Assembly: GCF_000275845.1 (NCBI RefSeq) | Contig: NW_006766888.1 | Coordinates: 998,084-1,062,083 of the forward strand | DNA: 64,000 nucleotides | Direction: 5' to 3' | Origin: Dichomitus squalens LYAD-421 SS1 | Lineage: Eukaryota; Basidiomycota; Agaricomycetes; Polyporales; Polyporaceae | In this document: one piece after another, positions 11,956-23,611 of the stretch | Layout: each line of letters begins with the position of its first letter | How positions within the stretch are numbered: position 1 is the first letter of the stretch | The notes under the pieces: model-generated | Seen by the model: only the letters and a program-made list of their open reading frames with translations | Databases searched by the model: none | Told to the model about the DNA's origin: nothing | Program-made: the position numbers and the translations under genes

Positions 11956-13582
11956 ATGTCCTCAAAGCGCAAGTGGGATCAAGCTGCGCCAGAAGCCGAC
12001 GAAGCGGAGGGCCCTTCAGCTAAGGCCACGAAGGTCGAAGAAGGGAAGTCCGCGTCTGAAGCCGCCGCTGCCGCAGCTGCTATTGCCGCCAAAATCGCTG
12101 CCCAGTTCGCCAGCTCTGGGGGAGCGACTCCAGGAACCGGAAACAAGGACCTGCACGACGGGGAATTCACTCATGACATCGACATTAACGACATCAGGAA
12201 TAGGTACCTCCTTACTAAGGGGTCTACCCAGCAGCAGGTGTGTTCGTCTTTTGGTAGTACTCCGTGACGTGGGGTTTGATCAGTTTCCTTGCAACAGATT
12301 CATGATGAAACGGGAGCCTCAATAAGCACGAAAGGCGTATGGTACCCCGACAGGTCTAAGGCGACAGAGAAGGACCCTCCTCTTTACCTCCACATCTCCG
12401 CCACCACACAGGAGGTTCTTCAGAGAGCCGTTGACAAGGTCAATGAACTGATCAACACGGACATGGGCTCGTTGGTAGAGGACAAGAGCTCGCGTACGAG
12501 GGAGAGGGTACGTGCTGCGGCATCCTTACTTGCTGCAGCTTGACTAACGCTGGGTTAGCGTAAATGGCCCGAAGAGAAAATCCCAGTTGGTATTGAGACC
12601 ATCAGAAATTTCAATGTCCGCGCCAAAGTCGTTGGACCATCGGTATGCCCAGTTACCGAGTGTTCGATCGTCAGACTTATCTCTATGCAGGGTATGTTTG
12701 TCAAGTATATCCAACAGGAGACCGGTACTCGTGTGCAGATCAAGGGTCTTGGTTCGGGATTCGTTGACCAAGAGACTGGTCACGAACATGATGAACCCAT
12801 GTACATCCATGTAACGTAAGTTTCTTCATGTTGCCCCAAGAATGGCTCTATCTGACCTAGGACCATAGCGGCCCTGATGAGCAGCAAGTACAACGCGCGA
12901 AGGCTCTCACTGAGGACTTACTTGTCGTGGTGCGGGAAGAGCACGAGAAGGTGAAGGCGATGCTGGCCCAACAACAGATGGAGCTCCACCAAGCACAAGT
13001 CCAGTACGCTGCTTACAATGCTTACGGTGTATGTATGCTCCGCTCATATCTCTGTCTCCTCCGTGCCAGTCTCATATGGCATACAAGTTGCCTTCGCTTG
13101 ATCCTGGTCTGTATTGCGAAATGGTGTATGAGCTCACACTTTTGTGTTTAGGGTTACGCTCCCCCGCCTCCTGGGAGTGCGCCGCCTCCACCACCGCCTG
13201 GTGAGCAACCTCCCCCGCCTCCGGATGGAAGCACTCCGGCTCCGGGTGGTGTCGCTGCGGCTGCGACTCCCGCCGCTGGTCAACATGGAGCTGCTCCTGC
13301 TGCAAGTGACTGGGACGCGTACACCGCTTATTGGTAAGTCTCTGGAATGTGTTTCTCGTTCGTTCGTGCTGACGTCGGCGGTACAGGGCTGCGTACGGAT
13401 ACGATGTTAACTCCCCGCAGTTCAAGGAATGGCAGCAGCAGCAATACGCAGCGTACTACGCTCAGGCTGGATACACGCCGGCTGCGACTCCCGGGACGCC
13501 AGGGGCTTCGAGCACACCAAGCGCTCCGGGATCTGCGCCGCCTCCGAGCGAACCAGCCCCTCCCCCGCCTCCCCCGGCATAA
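11956..13582 (+). CDS. KH-domain RNA-binding protein (KHDC4/BLOM7-like)
   Basis: Seven exons: 11956-12237, 12298-12507, 12559-12642, 12691-12815, 12869-13028, 13152-13333 and 13387-13582. They give 412 residues. The protein starts MSSKRKWD, followed by an Ala-rich stretch. It carries two KH-type regions: FTHDIDINDIRNRY...TGASISTKG, and FNVRAKVVGPSG followed by FVKYIQQETGTRVQIKG. The rest is proline-rich, with PPPPG runs, and ends in short SAP/PPP repeats with WQQQQYAAYYAQ. Animal KHDC4 (KIAA0907) binds pre-mRNA and affects splice-site choice; a spliceosome-related role here is inferred from that resemblance. The Gln/Tyr/Pro-rich tail looks disordered. The upstream region is shared with the helicase. 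Confidence 0.82.
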
Positions 13583-14086
13583 TCGGTCGTGTATCCGCTT
13601 ACTGTGCATGAACGTAAGGTCGGTATCTAATAGGTATATGCTACTATGTACTGTAGTACCGCAGAGAACGGGATGTGATTGGCGGTTCGATGCATTTGAG
13701 TGCTGGGAATCCGGAGTTAACTCGATTACCGCGCGTGGGACTCTAGCTCAAACCTCGGCGCAGATCATCGCACAGGATGGAAACGGAAGATCGATCATTG
13801 TATGTGTGCGATGATAGGCATTCGGACAGACTGCCCGAGAGCTGGTCGAAGGCCACGAACGGGGTACCTGGCTGTTGTGGTTTTCGCACCCATGTCGTCC
13901 CTCAACTTCCTAGGTGCTTGCGCCGGTCACCAACGATTCACTACACTGCTTCGGGATTTCGCAGTAGCTCCACTGAGGGCGCTCAGAAAGTCTGGCAGCT
14001 TGCCTCTTCTCGTCAGCCTCCCCTCTTAAGCTTGAACCCAAAGCTCTCCCGGATACACACACGTCCTCCTACACGACTGCCGCGCC
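13583..14086. other. Intergenic region before the dehydrogenase gene
   Basis: Holds the 3' end of the KH-domain gene and the promoter of the next gene on the same strand. No further gene, repeat or clear motif is seen. Confidence 0.5.
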
Positions 14087-15778
14087 ATGGCAGTCTCGGT
14101 ATGGCTCACGCTGCTCGCCAGCATCCCTCTGCTGTTCTACCTCTATGTCCGTGCGAACGACGCCAAGATTGCGCAGCTCCCGCCTGAGGCTGTTGCGTTC
14201 TCTCCCAAACGCTGGACCTCAGAGGATGTGAGACAGACCGCGAGGTCTGCGGCTCTTACGAGTCCATCGGTATCCTTGTTTTCGCCAGACGAGCTCCCGC
14301 CTAAGACGGGGCGGAGGTATGTTGTGGTTGGCGGGGTGAGTTCTATTCTTATCCCGCGACCTCTAGTCGCCTGCACCGGCAGTGTACATCATGTGTGCGT
14401 GAGCAGTTGGGGCTGACGTACCGACGCTGTGGTATAGGCAGGCTTCTTGGGCGGGTGGATAGTCCTACACCTCATCGCGCGCGGGGAGGACCCCCGCCGT
14501 ATCCGAATCCTCGACATCCGTCGTCCTATTCGTCAAGATCTCCTCGAAGGGCCTGCGACCCAGGTAGACTTTTGCCAAGTCGACATCTCAAATGCCGCTG
14601 CTGTCGAGGAGGCGTTCCGTAAACCCTGGGCAGACCGCCATGACGACCCCGAGCCCGAGCTCACTGTCTTCCATACAGCGGCCATCATCCGCTTCTACGA
14701 GCGCGAGGAATCGCTTCAGCCGTATTCGGATAGGATCAACGTCTCTGGGACGCAGAACATTATCGCGGCTGCGCGTAAAGTAGGGGCGTCCACGTTCGTT
14801 TACACGTCCTCTGGTTCAGTCGCAGTCAGGAGCAACCGCTTCTTCCGTTGGCCTTGGGAGGGTCCACCAAAGTTCTTCGTACAACCCATCAACGATGATG
14901 ATGAATTAGTGCCAAAACGGCACGAAGACTTCTTCTCAAACTACGCCCATTCTAAGTGGAAGGCCGAGCAGTTCGTGCGTGGTGTAGATCGTTCTCCCTC
15001 CGGCAACGGCGTCATGCGTACAGGCTGCATTCGTCCAGGAAATGGTATCTACGGCCCAGGCGGTGACCTCATGCTCGACGCATACATGCATCGGAAGCAG
15101 AACCCGAGCTGGATTTGGAACATCCTCCAGTCCTTCATTTATGTCGAGAATTGCTCCGTCGCGCATCTCGCCTACGAGCAGCGCCTCATCGAGCTCGCGC
15201 GCGGCAGCACGCACCCGGACATCGGTGGGCAGGCGTTCTGCATCGCGGACGCTGGCCCCCCGCCGACGTATGGGGAGATCTACCGCGGGATGACAGAGCT
15301 CACGGGCGGGGAGGTGACGTTCATGCGACTCTCGGCGACGGCGATGCTCGCATTCGCGACGCTGATTGAGGCGTACTACCTCGCTCGGCATGCGATTCTG
15401 CGCTTTCCGCCGCCATTCTCTGCCCTTGCGAAGCTCGTGCCAGCGTTGGGCGGGGACATCGTCTACCTCCAGCCGTCTATGTGGTCCCTGACGCAGGTGC
15501 ACCTCATCTTTGACGACTCGCGAGCTCGCGCATCGCCAGCCCAGGGTGGTCTAGGCTACGACGGGCACGTCACGACGCTACAGGGTATGTGCAAGGTCGT
15601 CGTGGAGCACAAGAAGAACGGAAGCAAGACGCAGAAGCGGGTCATTGCTGGCCACCATACGCCGGATCACCACTTCGATCTGACTAGAGCGGAGAAGGGC
15701 GTGGAGGAGGTGATCGAGAAACTCGGGGGAGGGCACAAGCCGGACACGAAGTCACAGGTTGCAGAGTTGCAGTATTGA
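14087..15778 (+). CDS. 3-beta-hydroxysteroid dehydrogenase/isomerase-like NAD(P) oxidoreductase
   Basis: Two exons, 14087-14335 and 14438-15778, give 529 residues. Residues 5-22 form a hydrophobic N-terminal membrane anchor. The Rossmann motif GGAGFLGG is split exactly at the intron. The catalytic motif YAHSKWK fits YxxxK, preceded by TSSGS. This is the extended SDR family that includes Erg26 (sterol-4-alpha-carboxylate 3-dehydrogenase) and 3-beta-HSDs. At 529 residues it is about 180 longer than Erg26, with extra sequence before the Rossmann fold and after the catalytic core, so it is probably a paralogue rather than Erg26 itself. The substrate is probably a sterol or similar lipid at the ER membrane, by inference. 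Confidence 0.85.
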
Positions 15779-17686
15779 TTGTGGTCATTCGTGATGGCCG
15801 TGGATGTGAGTGCCTTTGACACTGGTACCCGCTTGCATGTATATACCCCTGACTACTATGACGCAAGTGCATGTAGGATTGGATTTGCACGCTATCGTTT
15901 GTGTACATGTGGAATCAAGGACCTGACTCGACGCGTTGCATGGCTCTATCGCTGTAGAGACCCTTCACGTTGTTACCTTTTGCAGCATAACATATCTTGG
16001 TGTCTTGGTTTTCTACTCGGGTTCGGCACAGGTGACCTACCGACCGTATGGCACCCCGCAGAGGGCTCTGACTGCAATGCGACGGTCTCTCACGGGAACG
16101 CAGCGCGAGGGGGTCGGCCTGTCCCATATTTATTGGTTGAGGCGTCGCCGACTTCGTTGGTGGGTATCCGAGCTGGATGGCCCCACAAGTTTCTCTTTTG
16201 ACTATGCATGGTGTTCGTATCTTGTCGTCCGCATCACGCTACCCTTGTTGATCATGAAGGCGAAATCAGTTTAGCCCTACCGCGCGTTGGAGAACAAGGC
16301 AGCCGTGAGAAGGGTGTTCTAATCGCAGTCGAATCTCCGTCAGAACGAGATCATGCCACACATTCGCCACCTGACTCCAATCGCCGCAGTCACAACAATT
16401 GGTAGGTATAGCGTCTCCCAGAGCTCGAGAGGATATGGAATGGAAGCCGTTGCAAGGACCCCCTCATTCTCTGGTGAATACGGCGTCTGCCCTTTCTCGT
16501 TCGAAATTACTGTTGCCCGTACCATGTTTTCCCTCAGTACACTCTGAAGTGAAGGCTATGGTTCCCTGTTCAACTTCTTGTGAGTACTCAGTTCTGAACC
16601 ACACGCAGCAAAAAGCAACGGCTGATTCCCACTGAAATATCTTTGAAAAGTGCTGTGTCGTCGCTATCCTACCCAGCGCGGGTGCGTCTCAAATCTCCCA
16701 TCCGGATTTTGCACTGACGTCCCAGCCACAGCAGTCTCTTCTGCCTTACGGGCATACGCATTCAGCGGCAAGCATGAAGGAATCGCTTCAGTCGTTTTCT
16801 CCCATGAGTTTACTCTGGTGCAGTGGTCTGAGATACGGTCGTGCCATTAGATGACGTCCAACATCACGGAATACGAGAGCAAGTGAAGAGAGCCCTCCGA
16901 TATGCCGAGGGATTGACTTGACAACGGCCACCTCCTTCTCTGATAATTCGAGAAAGTAGGGCAGGTAAGATGTACGCGTGATGAACGTAGTGAGGAGCGA
17001 GGTGTTATGTGCGGCCTCGGCTGTCGGCAGGAGGTGGACCTGTAATTCATGTGTCTTTTCGATGGTGGAACACCTACAGTTGGACGTCCGACTTCTTGGA
17101 GGGGCAGGAACATCGGCAGACATGCATAGGGACTTCCACAGTTAGTCCTGCAATTTTCGGTGCAGTCGCTTTATGGATGATAGTAAGCCGGGAGAGATGA
17201 TCTTGAGTCTGCTCTATCCGTGCAATGTATATCGCGATCCGTCCTGTGGTGACGGCCTGCATGTGAGAAAGGGGGAGCCCGACTGGATCTTCCAATAATT
17301 GAACGCCTGCTATAGTCTGGGATGCGCCGCGCATCTCCATAACTCTGTTTCTTGCGTACGCCAAGGTAGAGAGTAATATACCAATAGATTCTGTGCTCGA
17401 GAGTGTGATGTAAGGAGTGTTGGCAGCCCTAAGCAAAATGTGAGCAAATAGGGTGGCAGTGGTTTGCAACAAAGTTGTTGTGGGCGCGTAACCTACTGTC
17501 TGACGAAATATTGATGGCTGTGACTACGCGCCCACCGCTGTCGCACAACTTGGACCCACCCGACGACAGACACGACTTGCACGACCTCAGATACTCTCCT
17601 CTGTGGCAACAAACTCGCGTCCACTAGCCATCTGACTGCTGAAGTCTTCAATTCTCTGGTTCCCGCTGAGGATTGTTCTCGGTTGA
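15779..17686. other. Gene-poor region, 1.9 kb
   Basis: No supported gene. Two open minus-strand frames (17074-17472 and 16788-17123) are of moderate length but show no recognisable domain or clear splice continuity. The right end must contain the promoter of the acid phosphatase. Confidence 0.5.
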
Positions 17687-19902
17687 ATGTCCCCACGACA
17701 CTCCTCTCTCCTCGTTGCCCTGCTCCCTTTATTTTACGGGGTGCTAATATTACAAACTTACGCGCACACTATCGGAGAGTCGGATACACGGTCGAACATG
17801 GGAATTTGGGGAGCAAACGGAGTGGCTGGGAAGGCTCCGAAGAAGGGTCACGTCCCGCTGGACGTCGACGGCTATCCTGCTGCTCCCGCCGAATTAGAGT
17901 TGCAGCAAGTCCATGTTTATGTTCGCCATGGTACGTCTTCTGGAGTTGTTCTCTTTGTAAGCCTTATTGAGTAGCGGACATGGCTCGTCTACGTAACTCG
18001 AATGCTAGGTGAACGCGCGCCCGTCGGTATCCGTATGGCCGGACCACCCGCAAATCTTCCGGAGCACTGGATGTTCTGCCATACGGCGCGTGAATTTCGC
18101 GCGGCGGTTGCCAGCGTAGCATCCGGCGACAGCTTCTCTGCCTTCCCGCCTATCCAGGACGAGCTCAAGGCGGAAGAGCTACGCGTACGCCGCGTCGTAG
18201 AACGGCCTGATGGTACAGCCGCGGTCGGTGAATGGTGAGTAACTGATTCGGTCCTGCATTGCTGAGCCTTCATTGCCTGTCCTGTTCGATGGCTGATGAA
18301 TGGCTAGTCTGCTTGGCGAACTTACGGATATCGGGCGCGAAGTGAGTGCTCCTCATCGCTTGGCTATCTGCGCATGCTTACCATACAACTAGTCTACATA
18401 TAATTTCGGAAGCAATCTTAGGAAGCTTTACATTGATAGGTTCGTCGAATCTACGATGCCAACATCTCATACGGCACGTACTGACGCACTCGGCTTGAAG
18501 ATTGAAGTTCCTACCCGATGTCGTGCGCTCGAATGACGAATTATACCTGCGCTCCACGAATATGCCCCGGACCATTGAGTCTCTGCAACAAGTCATCCAT
18601 GGGTTATATCCAGTGTCAAAGTCTGCTGCCGACTTTGTACCACTCTTGAGAATCCGGTGAGTCTGAGTGTCTGGCAGGCAGGTGAGTATCCCTGCGCAAT
18701 CCAAAATGAACTGACCTGGACCGCTCAGAAACGGCAAGGATGAGAATCTGTTCGGAAACACGCTCGCTTGCAAGCGTCTTGAAGTCCTACAAATTGGGTT
18801 TGCGCAAGGTGGCATATATTTGACTCGCTCGGGAACAGTTCTTGTACTGATTGACGCTCAGCTGCCGCCGCGGCTTGGAACAGTACGTTAGAGCCCCTGG
18901 ATAAGAAATTATCCAAGTACATTGGTGGGAACCCCGTACGTCTTGATGGGAAACCAAGGGCCTCCGGTATCCTTGATACGGTACGTTCGCTCGCTTCTAC
19001 TTTGGTAGTCTTCGCTCAACTGGTATGGAAGATCCGTGCCGCAGACGCACATGGTGTGGAAGTGCCGCCAGAATTCAAGGAGGAAGGCGTCTTGGATACT
19101 ATTGTAGGCGCTAGTATGTTGTGCGTCGTCGTAGCTTTGCTCACCGTAGGACCTCTGTCTGCAGGAGAAGGCTGTGGTCACTGAATGGTTCGCCGGGTGT
19201 GAGACGCCCAATTTACTCGTGCGGCTGACGGAAGTGATGCTGAGTGGACCTTGGCTTGGGAATAGACCGTTCAGAGGAAGTGCGCAGGCTAGGCATGGGT
19301 CCCTTACTGAGCGACTTGGCGCGCAAGATGCAAGTGAAGGCCGAGAAAGGTGACGCCGATCCCACCAAGATCCTCATCCACAGCACGCACGATACTTGCC
19401 TTGCTGGTCTGTCAAACACTTTGGACATCTTTGACGAGAAGTCTGTCCTCCACGTCTGCGTGTGTATCATATTGTCTAATGCCTATGTCCTGACAGGTGG
19501 CCAGCTTTTACGGCAGCTGTGACTTTTGAGCTCTTCAAGTCACGTCAGCCTGCGACGCCGCCAGCCTCAACATGGCAGAGCCTGTTCTCCATCTTTACTC
19601 CCGCGCAAGGGACTTCGGAGCATTGTGCGTGTAATCGTTATGCTCGCTTGGCAGGACGCTGATCCCTTCCAGACGTCCGTGTACGGTACCAAAACCAGAA
19701 CAAGCCGCTGCCGCTCTGCGCGGAGGAAGGAAAGCACCTTCCTGGTCATCCCGAGTTCTGCACGCTCGCCGCATTCCGCGAGCGGGTCAAGGAGCTGACG
19801 CCAGACGACTGGGAGGCAGAGTGCACTTTCGTTCCGGGGAACAAGGAGAAAGATCGTGAAGCTGCGCAGGCGGCTGCCGCTTTGACAATCGCCAAGCCTT
19901 GA
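17687..19902 (+). CDS. Histidine acid phosphatase-family protein
   Basis: Eleven exons: 17687-17930, 18009-18234, 18308-18341, 18393-18439, 18501-18656, 18729-18808, 18862-19103, 19165-19198, 19266-19440, 19497-19624 and 19673-19902. All phases close to 531 residues. The N-terminus has a hydrophobic core (SSLLVALLPLFYGVLIL) serving as signal peptide or anchor. The nucleophile motif RHGERAP lies at 80-86, its first part ending exon 1. The acid-base motif HSTHD has His396 and Asp397. GELTDIGRE, WFAGY and a C-terminal Cys-containing region are also family-like. The enzyme should hydrolyse phosphomonoesters in the secretory pathway or outside the cell. Family members include acid phosphatases, phytases and PXYLP1-like xylose phosphatases; which applies is unclear. 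The donor of intron 7 (GTAGGC) is weak, so its border is less certain. Confidence 0.88.
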
Positions 19903-20722
19903 CGCGTTTCTTTTTTAACGCCCCATACGACGCTGTTTGGTGCAACGCTGTGGACTCAGTCTGAGTCTCTTCGTGTTGTTCGCGTCAATTTAGAGTGTTC
20001 AATGTAGCTCATTCGGGTCGTATAGATACCTTCGTATATCCTTGGTCTGAGACCTGATCATACCATTCTAATGTCCTGTCCCCTTGCCGCCCTGGTCCCG
20101 TCCGGTCTCGTATGCTGTACCTATCTTTCTCTTCTACTCATATAGAGGATATTGCCCTGGAGCCTAAACACGATTTACCCAAATACTTTTAAACACTGGG
20201 TATCAGTTGCGGTCCCTGCTGAAATTCCCCTGAGTTGGACCAGCCAGTGATCCTTACACGCGGAGTGTATATCACCGAATCTCGGCAGGGGACGAGCCTA
20301 TAGAGCTTTACAGCCTGTTTCAAACATCTGGAAGCAGGGGTCGGACGGGGTCCGATTCCTCTTTCCGCCGTCCGACCCTCCCTTCCGGGTTGTCGACGTC
20401 GCACCCTAACCCCATGAGTCAGACGTTGGATCTGGTGTCGGCAAGACTGCCCCTTGCTTGATTCGGTCTGTTTGGAGGACGTCCGTAAGTAGAGCCTCAT
20501 GGAAAGTCATCCACTTTACAACTCTCCCATCCGAACCCAGGCCGTCCGATCACGATGCCACGGTTGCCTGCGTGTCCGGGCACGGTCCGCCGTGGGCGCT
20601 ACCCCGCATCCAGAGTCTGGGGTAGCAGCCACCGTTAAGAATGCCGTCGTGACCTCGTCCGTCCCCTCGATCCCCCGTTGTATACCACAGGATTCAGGTG
20701 CTGATTGACAGGCTCAACGACG
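19903..20722. other. Intergenic region, upstream of the acyl-CoA ligase
   Basis: Holds the 3' end of the phosphatase and the promoter of the acyl-CoA ligase. Its notable content is a set of TCCGA/TCGGA sites, including the inverted repeat at 20338-20378. No gene seen. Confidence 0.5.
20338..20378. repeat. 11-bp perfect inverted repeat in the acyl-CoA ligase promoter
   Basis: GGGTCGGACGG (20338-20348) faces its exact reverse complement CCGTCCGACCC (20368-20378) across 19 bp. Further TCCGA copies occur at about 20351 and 20543. Paired CGG half-sites are typical targets of fungal Zn2Cys6 regulators; a regulatory role is inferred, and a hairpin or terminator-like role is an alternative. Confidence 0.45.
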
Positions 20723-23611
20723 ATGCACAGAGCTTCGGCGAGCGCACGCACACGCCCCGCGCTGCGGCGTCTCTCAACTGCACCCCTGTCTGGCAGCTCT
20801 CCGTCGAGGTCTCGTCCCCTGCTGGCGCGCTCGGAAGTCGCGGGGCCGACACACACGCCGCTGGTCGAGAAGACGTTGCCGGTGTACTTCCGGGACGACG
20901 TTCTGCGCGTGCACGGCTCGCGCCCCGCCCTGATCGCGCGGAAGGAGCAGCCCCGGCCGTTCGGGGGCCCGCGCGGGCGGAACCTCGGGGACGCGTCGCA
21001 CCTCGCATGGGACTTTGGGGAGTTCGATCGGCACATACAGGCCCTTGCGCGGGGCCTGTTGAGCATGGGCGTGAAGAAGGGAGATCGGGTGGGGGTGATC
21101 ATGGGGAACAACAGGTGCGTGGCGGGTGTCGAGCTGTTGTCGACGGCTGATGGATGTTGCGGAACAGTGCGTATGCGTGTTTGCAGTGGGCGTGTGCGAG
21201 CATAGGTGCCATACTTGTTACGCTGAACCCGGCCTATCGGCTGCCTGAGCTGGTGAGTGCATGACCGTATCTGTCTTTCAGGGATGCAAGTATATTCTAC
21301 TGCCCACAAGAGAACGCGACTTAGGCGCCGAAACGCCGCAACGTCCCCGTCGCAAACATATTTTCCTATGGGTCTCGCTGAAGGCGTGCGCCACAATATA
21401 GGACCTGAATGAATTTCCAACATCTGCCCTAAATCCTCTTCGGGCCTTCTCTATATACACTTCACCCTGCCCCTCGCCTGAACCACGGTAGCACAGGTCG
21501 AGGAAGAGCCATGTCACTGACGGCCTGAAACCCCGCAGGTGAACACCCTGAGCCTGGTCGGCGCGTCCCACCTCTTCGTCGTCCCGAGCGTCCGCACGTC
21601 CGCGTACGTCCGCATGCTCCGCGACGCGTTCCCCGCGCTCGCGAACTCGCACCCGGGGGACATCCAGGAGCCCGCGCTGCCCGCGCTGAAGAGCCTCGTC
21701 GTCGTCGACAACACGGGGGACATCGCCCGGTTCCGGCAGGAGATCGACGGGGTCCGGCCGGCGGTCGACCTCCGCGAGGTGCTCGTCTGGCGGGAGGACG
21801 GGGCGGAGCGGAGGGCGGTCGAGGAGCTCACGGCGGGCCTGGACAGGGAGGACGTCACAAACATGCAGTTCACCAGGTCTCGTCGACGCGTGCTCCGCTT
21901 TCTTTCTGGACGTGCTTATGCTGACGGCTCGGTCGGTGCAGCGGGACGACCGGGGCGCCCAAGGCGGTCGCTCTGACACACCGGAACCTGCTGAACAATG
22001 GCATCGACATCGGTCGTTGTATGCGTCTGACGGAGAAGGACGTCGTTTGTATGTTGCTACGGTCGCTCGGTTTTGGTGGATGGCACTAACGGCCGCATCT
22101 TGCTATTGCAGGCAACGCCCCGCCGCTGTTCCATTGCTTTGATAAGTCACCCTCAACTGGCTTTTCCATATGGTTCACCCTGGCTGACTGTACATGACGT
22201 CTATACGCCTTGTCCTAGGGAACCTCGCGGCGTGGACTCACGGGGCATGCATTGTATACCCCTCCGAGACATATGACCCACCATCGATCGTCGACGCCGT
22301 CACCGAGGAACGCTGCACTGCGCTGCATGGCGTCCCGACCCACTTCCTCGGGGTCCTGACGGAGGTGCAGAGGAGGCTAGACGAGGGCAAGACGGTCGAC
22401 GTTCGGAACCTCCGGTACGCGCATTACATCGCAGTTTGTGACCGGACGATTGCGTGAACACTGACTGCTCGCCGTGCCGCCGGCAGGACGGGCATCGCGG
22501 CAGGATCTCCGGTGCCGACAGACCTAATGAAGCAGCTCATCGAGAAGCTGAACCTGACGGAGCTGACTGTCGCGTACGGCATGAGTGAGTGCGCGCTCCC
22601 GCCACACTTCTCTCCTTCTTGCGAGCCGGCTCTGACCCTTCTTGCATCTTCTAGCGGAGACGAGGTGGGGCAGCCCTCGGCACTGGCTTCTAGTGCGGCC
22701 AACTGACGAGCCGTCCCCAGCCCGGTGACGTTCCAGAGCACGACGGACGACCCAGTGATTAAGCGCATCGAGACCGTGGGCAGGGTCATGCCGCACGTGC
22801 GGGCGAAGCTCGTCGATCCCGACGGGCAGGTCGTGCCCGTCGGCAAGCCCGGGGAGCTGCTCACCGCCGGGTACCCGCTGCAGAAGGGGTACTGGAACGA
22901 CCAGGAGCAGACGGACCGCGTCATGAAGCGGGACGCTGAGGGCACCCTGTGGATGCACACGGGCGACGAGGGGATCATGGACGAGGAGGGCTATCTCCGC
23001 AGTAAGTTGCGGTTCCGAGTTGACGTGGGACGCGACTAGAGGCTGACGCGCGTGGGGGGTGGACAGTCGTTGGCAGGATCAAGGACATCATCATTCGAGG
23101 GGGCGAAGTGAGTGCGCGTCGTACTGTTTCACCTGCGGATCTCTAATCGTCTGCCGGATGCCAGAACCTCTTCCCGGTACAGATCGAGAACGTGCTCACG
23201 GCACATCCGGAGATTCGTGAAGCTGCGGTGGTCGCGGTGCCTGACGCGAAATACGGCGAGGTCGTCGGAGCGTGGATCGTCAGGGAGGGGAGCTCGGGCA
23301 TCTCGAAGGAGCAGGTGAGGCGCGTCGTCGCGGAGGGCATGAACCCGCAGGTGCGTCGTATCTTGGACGGTGGCCGGTATCGTCGTGCGCTCATTTCGAT
23401 GCTCTCTGTGCCTGTCCCGGCTGCTCGCGTCTTTGTGTGTCGGATGCGCGATCAGAATGCGCCGGCGTGGGTATGGTTCGTGGGCGAAGACGGAACGCCC
23501 GAGGAGCTGCCGAAGACGGCGAGCGGGAAGGTGCAGAAGCACATCCTGCGGGGCTGGTCGAAGGAGCTGGCGGGGAAGGGCATTGGCGCGGTCGGGCGGG
23601 CCTCGTCGTGA
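20723..23611 (+). CDS. ACSF2-type medium-chain acyl-CoA synthetase, probably mitochondrial
   Basis: Activates fatty acids to acyl-CoA through an acyl-adenylate. Twelve exons: 20723-21114, 21168-21252, 21539-21876, 21942-22048, 22112-22141, 22207-22414, 22487-22584, 22655-22664, 22721-23001, 23067-23107, 23165-23350 and 23456-23611. They give 643 residues with all phases closed. Motifs: [13 protein letters not shown] (about 268-280), [40 protein letters not shown] and [10 protein letters not shown]. The Arg/Ser/Ala-rich start suggests mitochondrial import. Two oddities: the fifth intron (22142-22206) lacks GT-AG ends and reads ATAAGT...AC, and exon 8 is a 10-nt microexon encoding part of TETS. 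Without both, the conserved sequence is lost. Intron 2 is unusually long at 286 bp. Confidence 0.92.

Noticed and set aside
17074..17472. 132-codon minus-strand frame before the acid phosphatase
   Set aside because: No recognisable domain and no convincing splice partners; it lies in a gene-poor stretch with other overlapping frames.
18981..19008. 28-bp intron in the acid phosphatase (GTACGT...GGTAG)
   Set aside because: Too short, and the frame reads through without a stop into the next conserved part.
20635..21423. 262-codon minus-strand frame over the start of the acyl-CoA ligase
   Set aside because: It overlaps a well-supported coding exon and has no domain; an antisense shadow.
22142..22218. 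AT-AG splicing of the noncanonical intron (ending at the AG at 22217-22218)
   Set aside because: It keeps the frame but deletes four residues from a segment whose length matches the human ACSF2 relative; AT-AC fits better.
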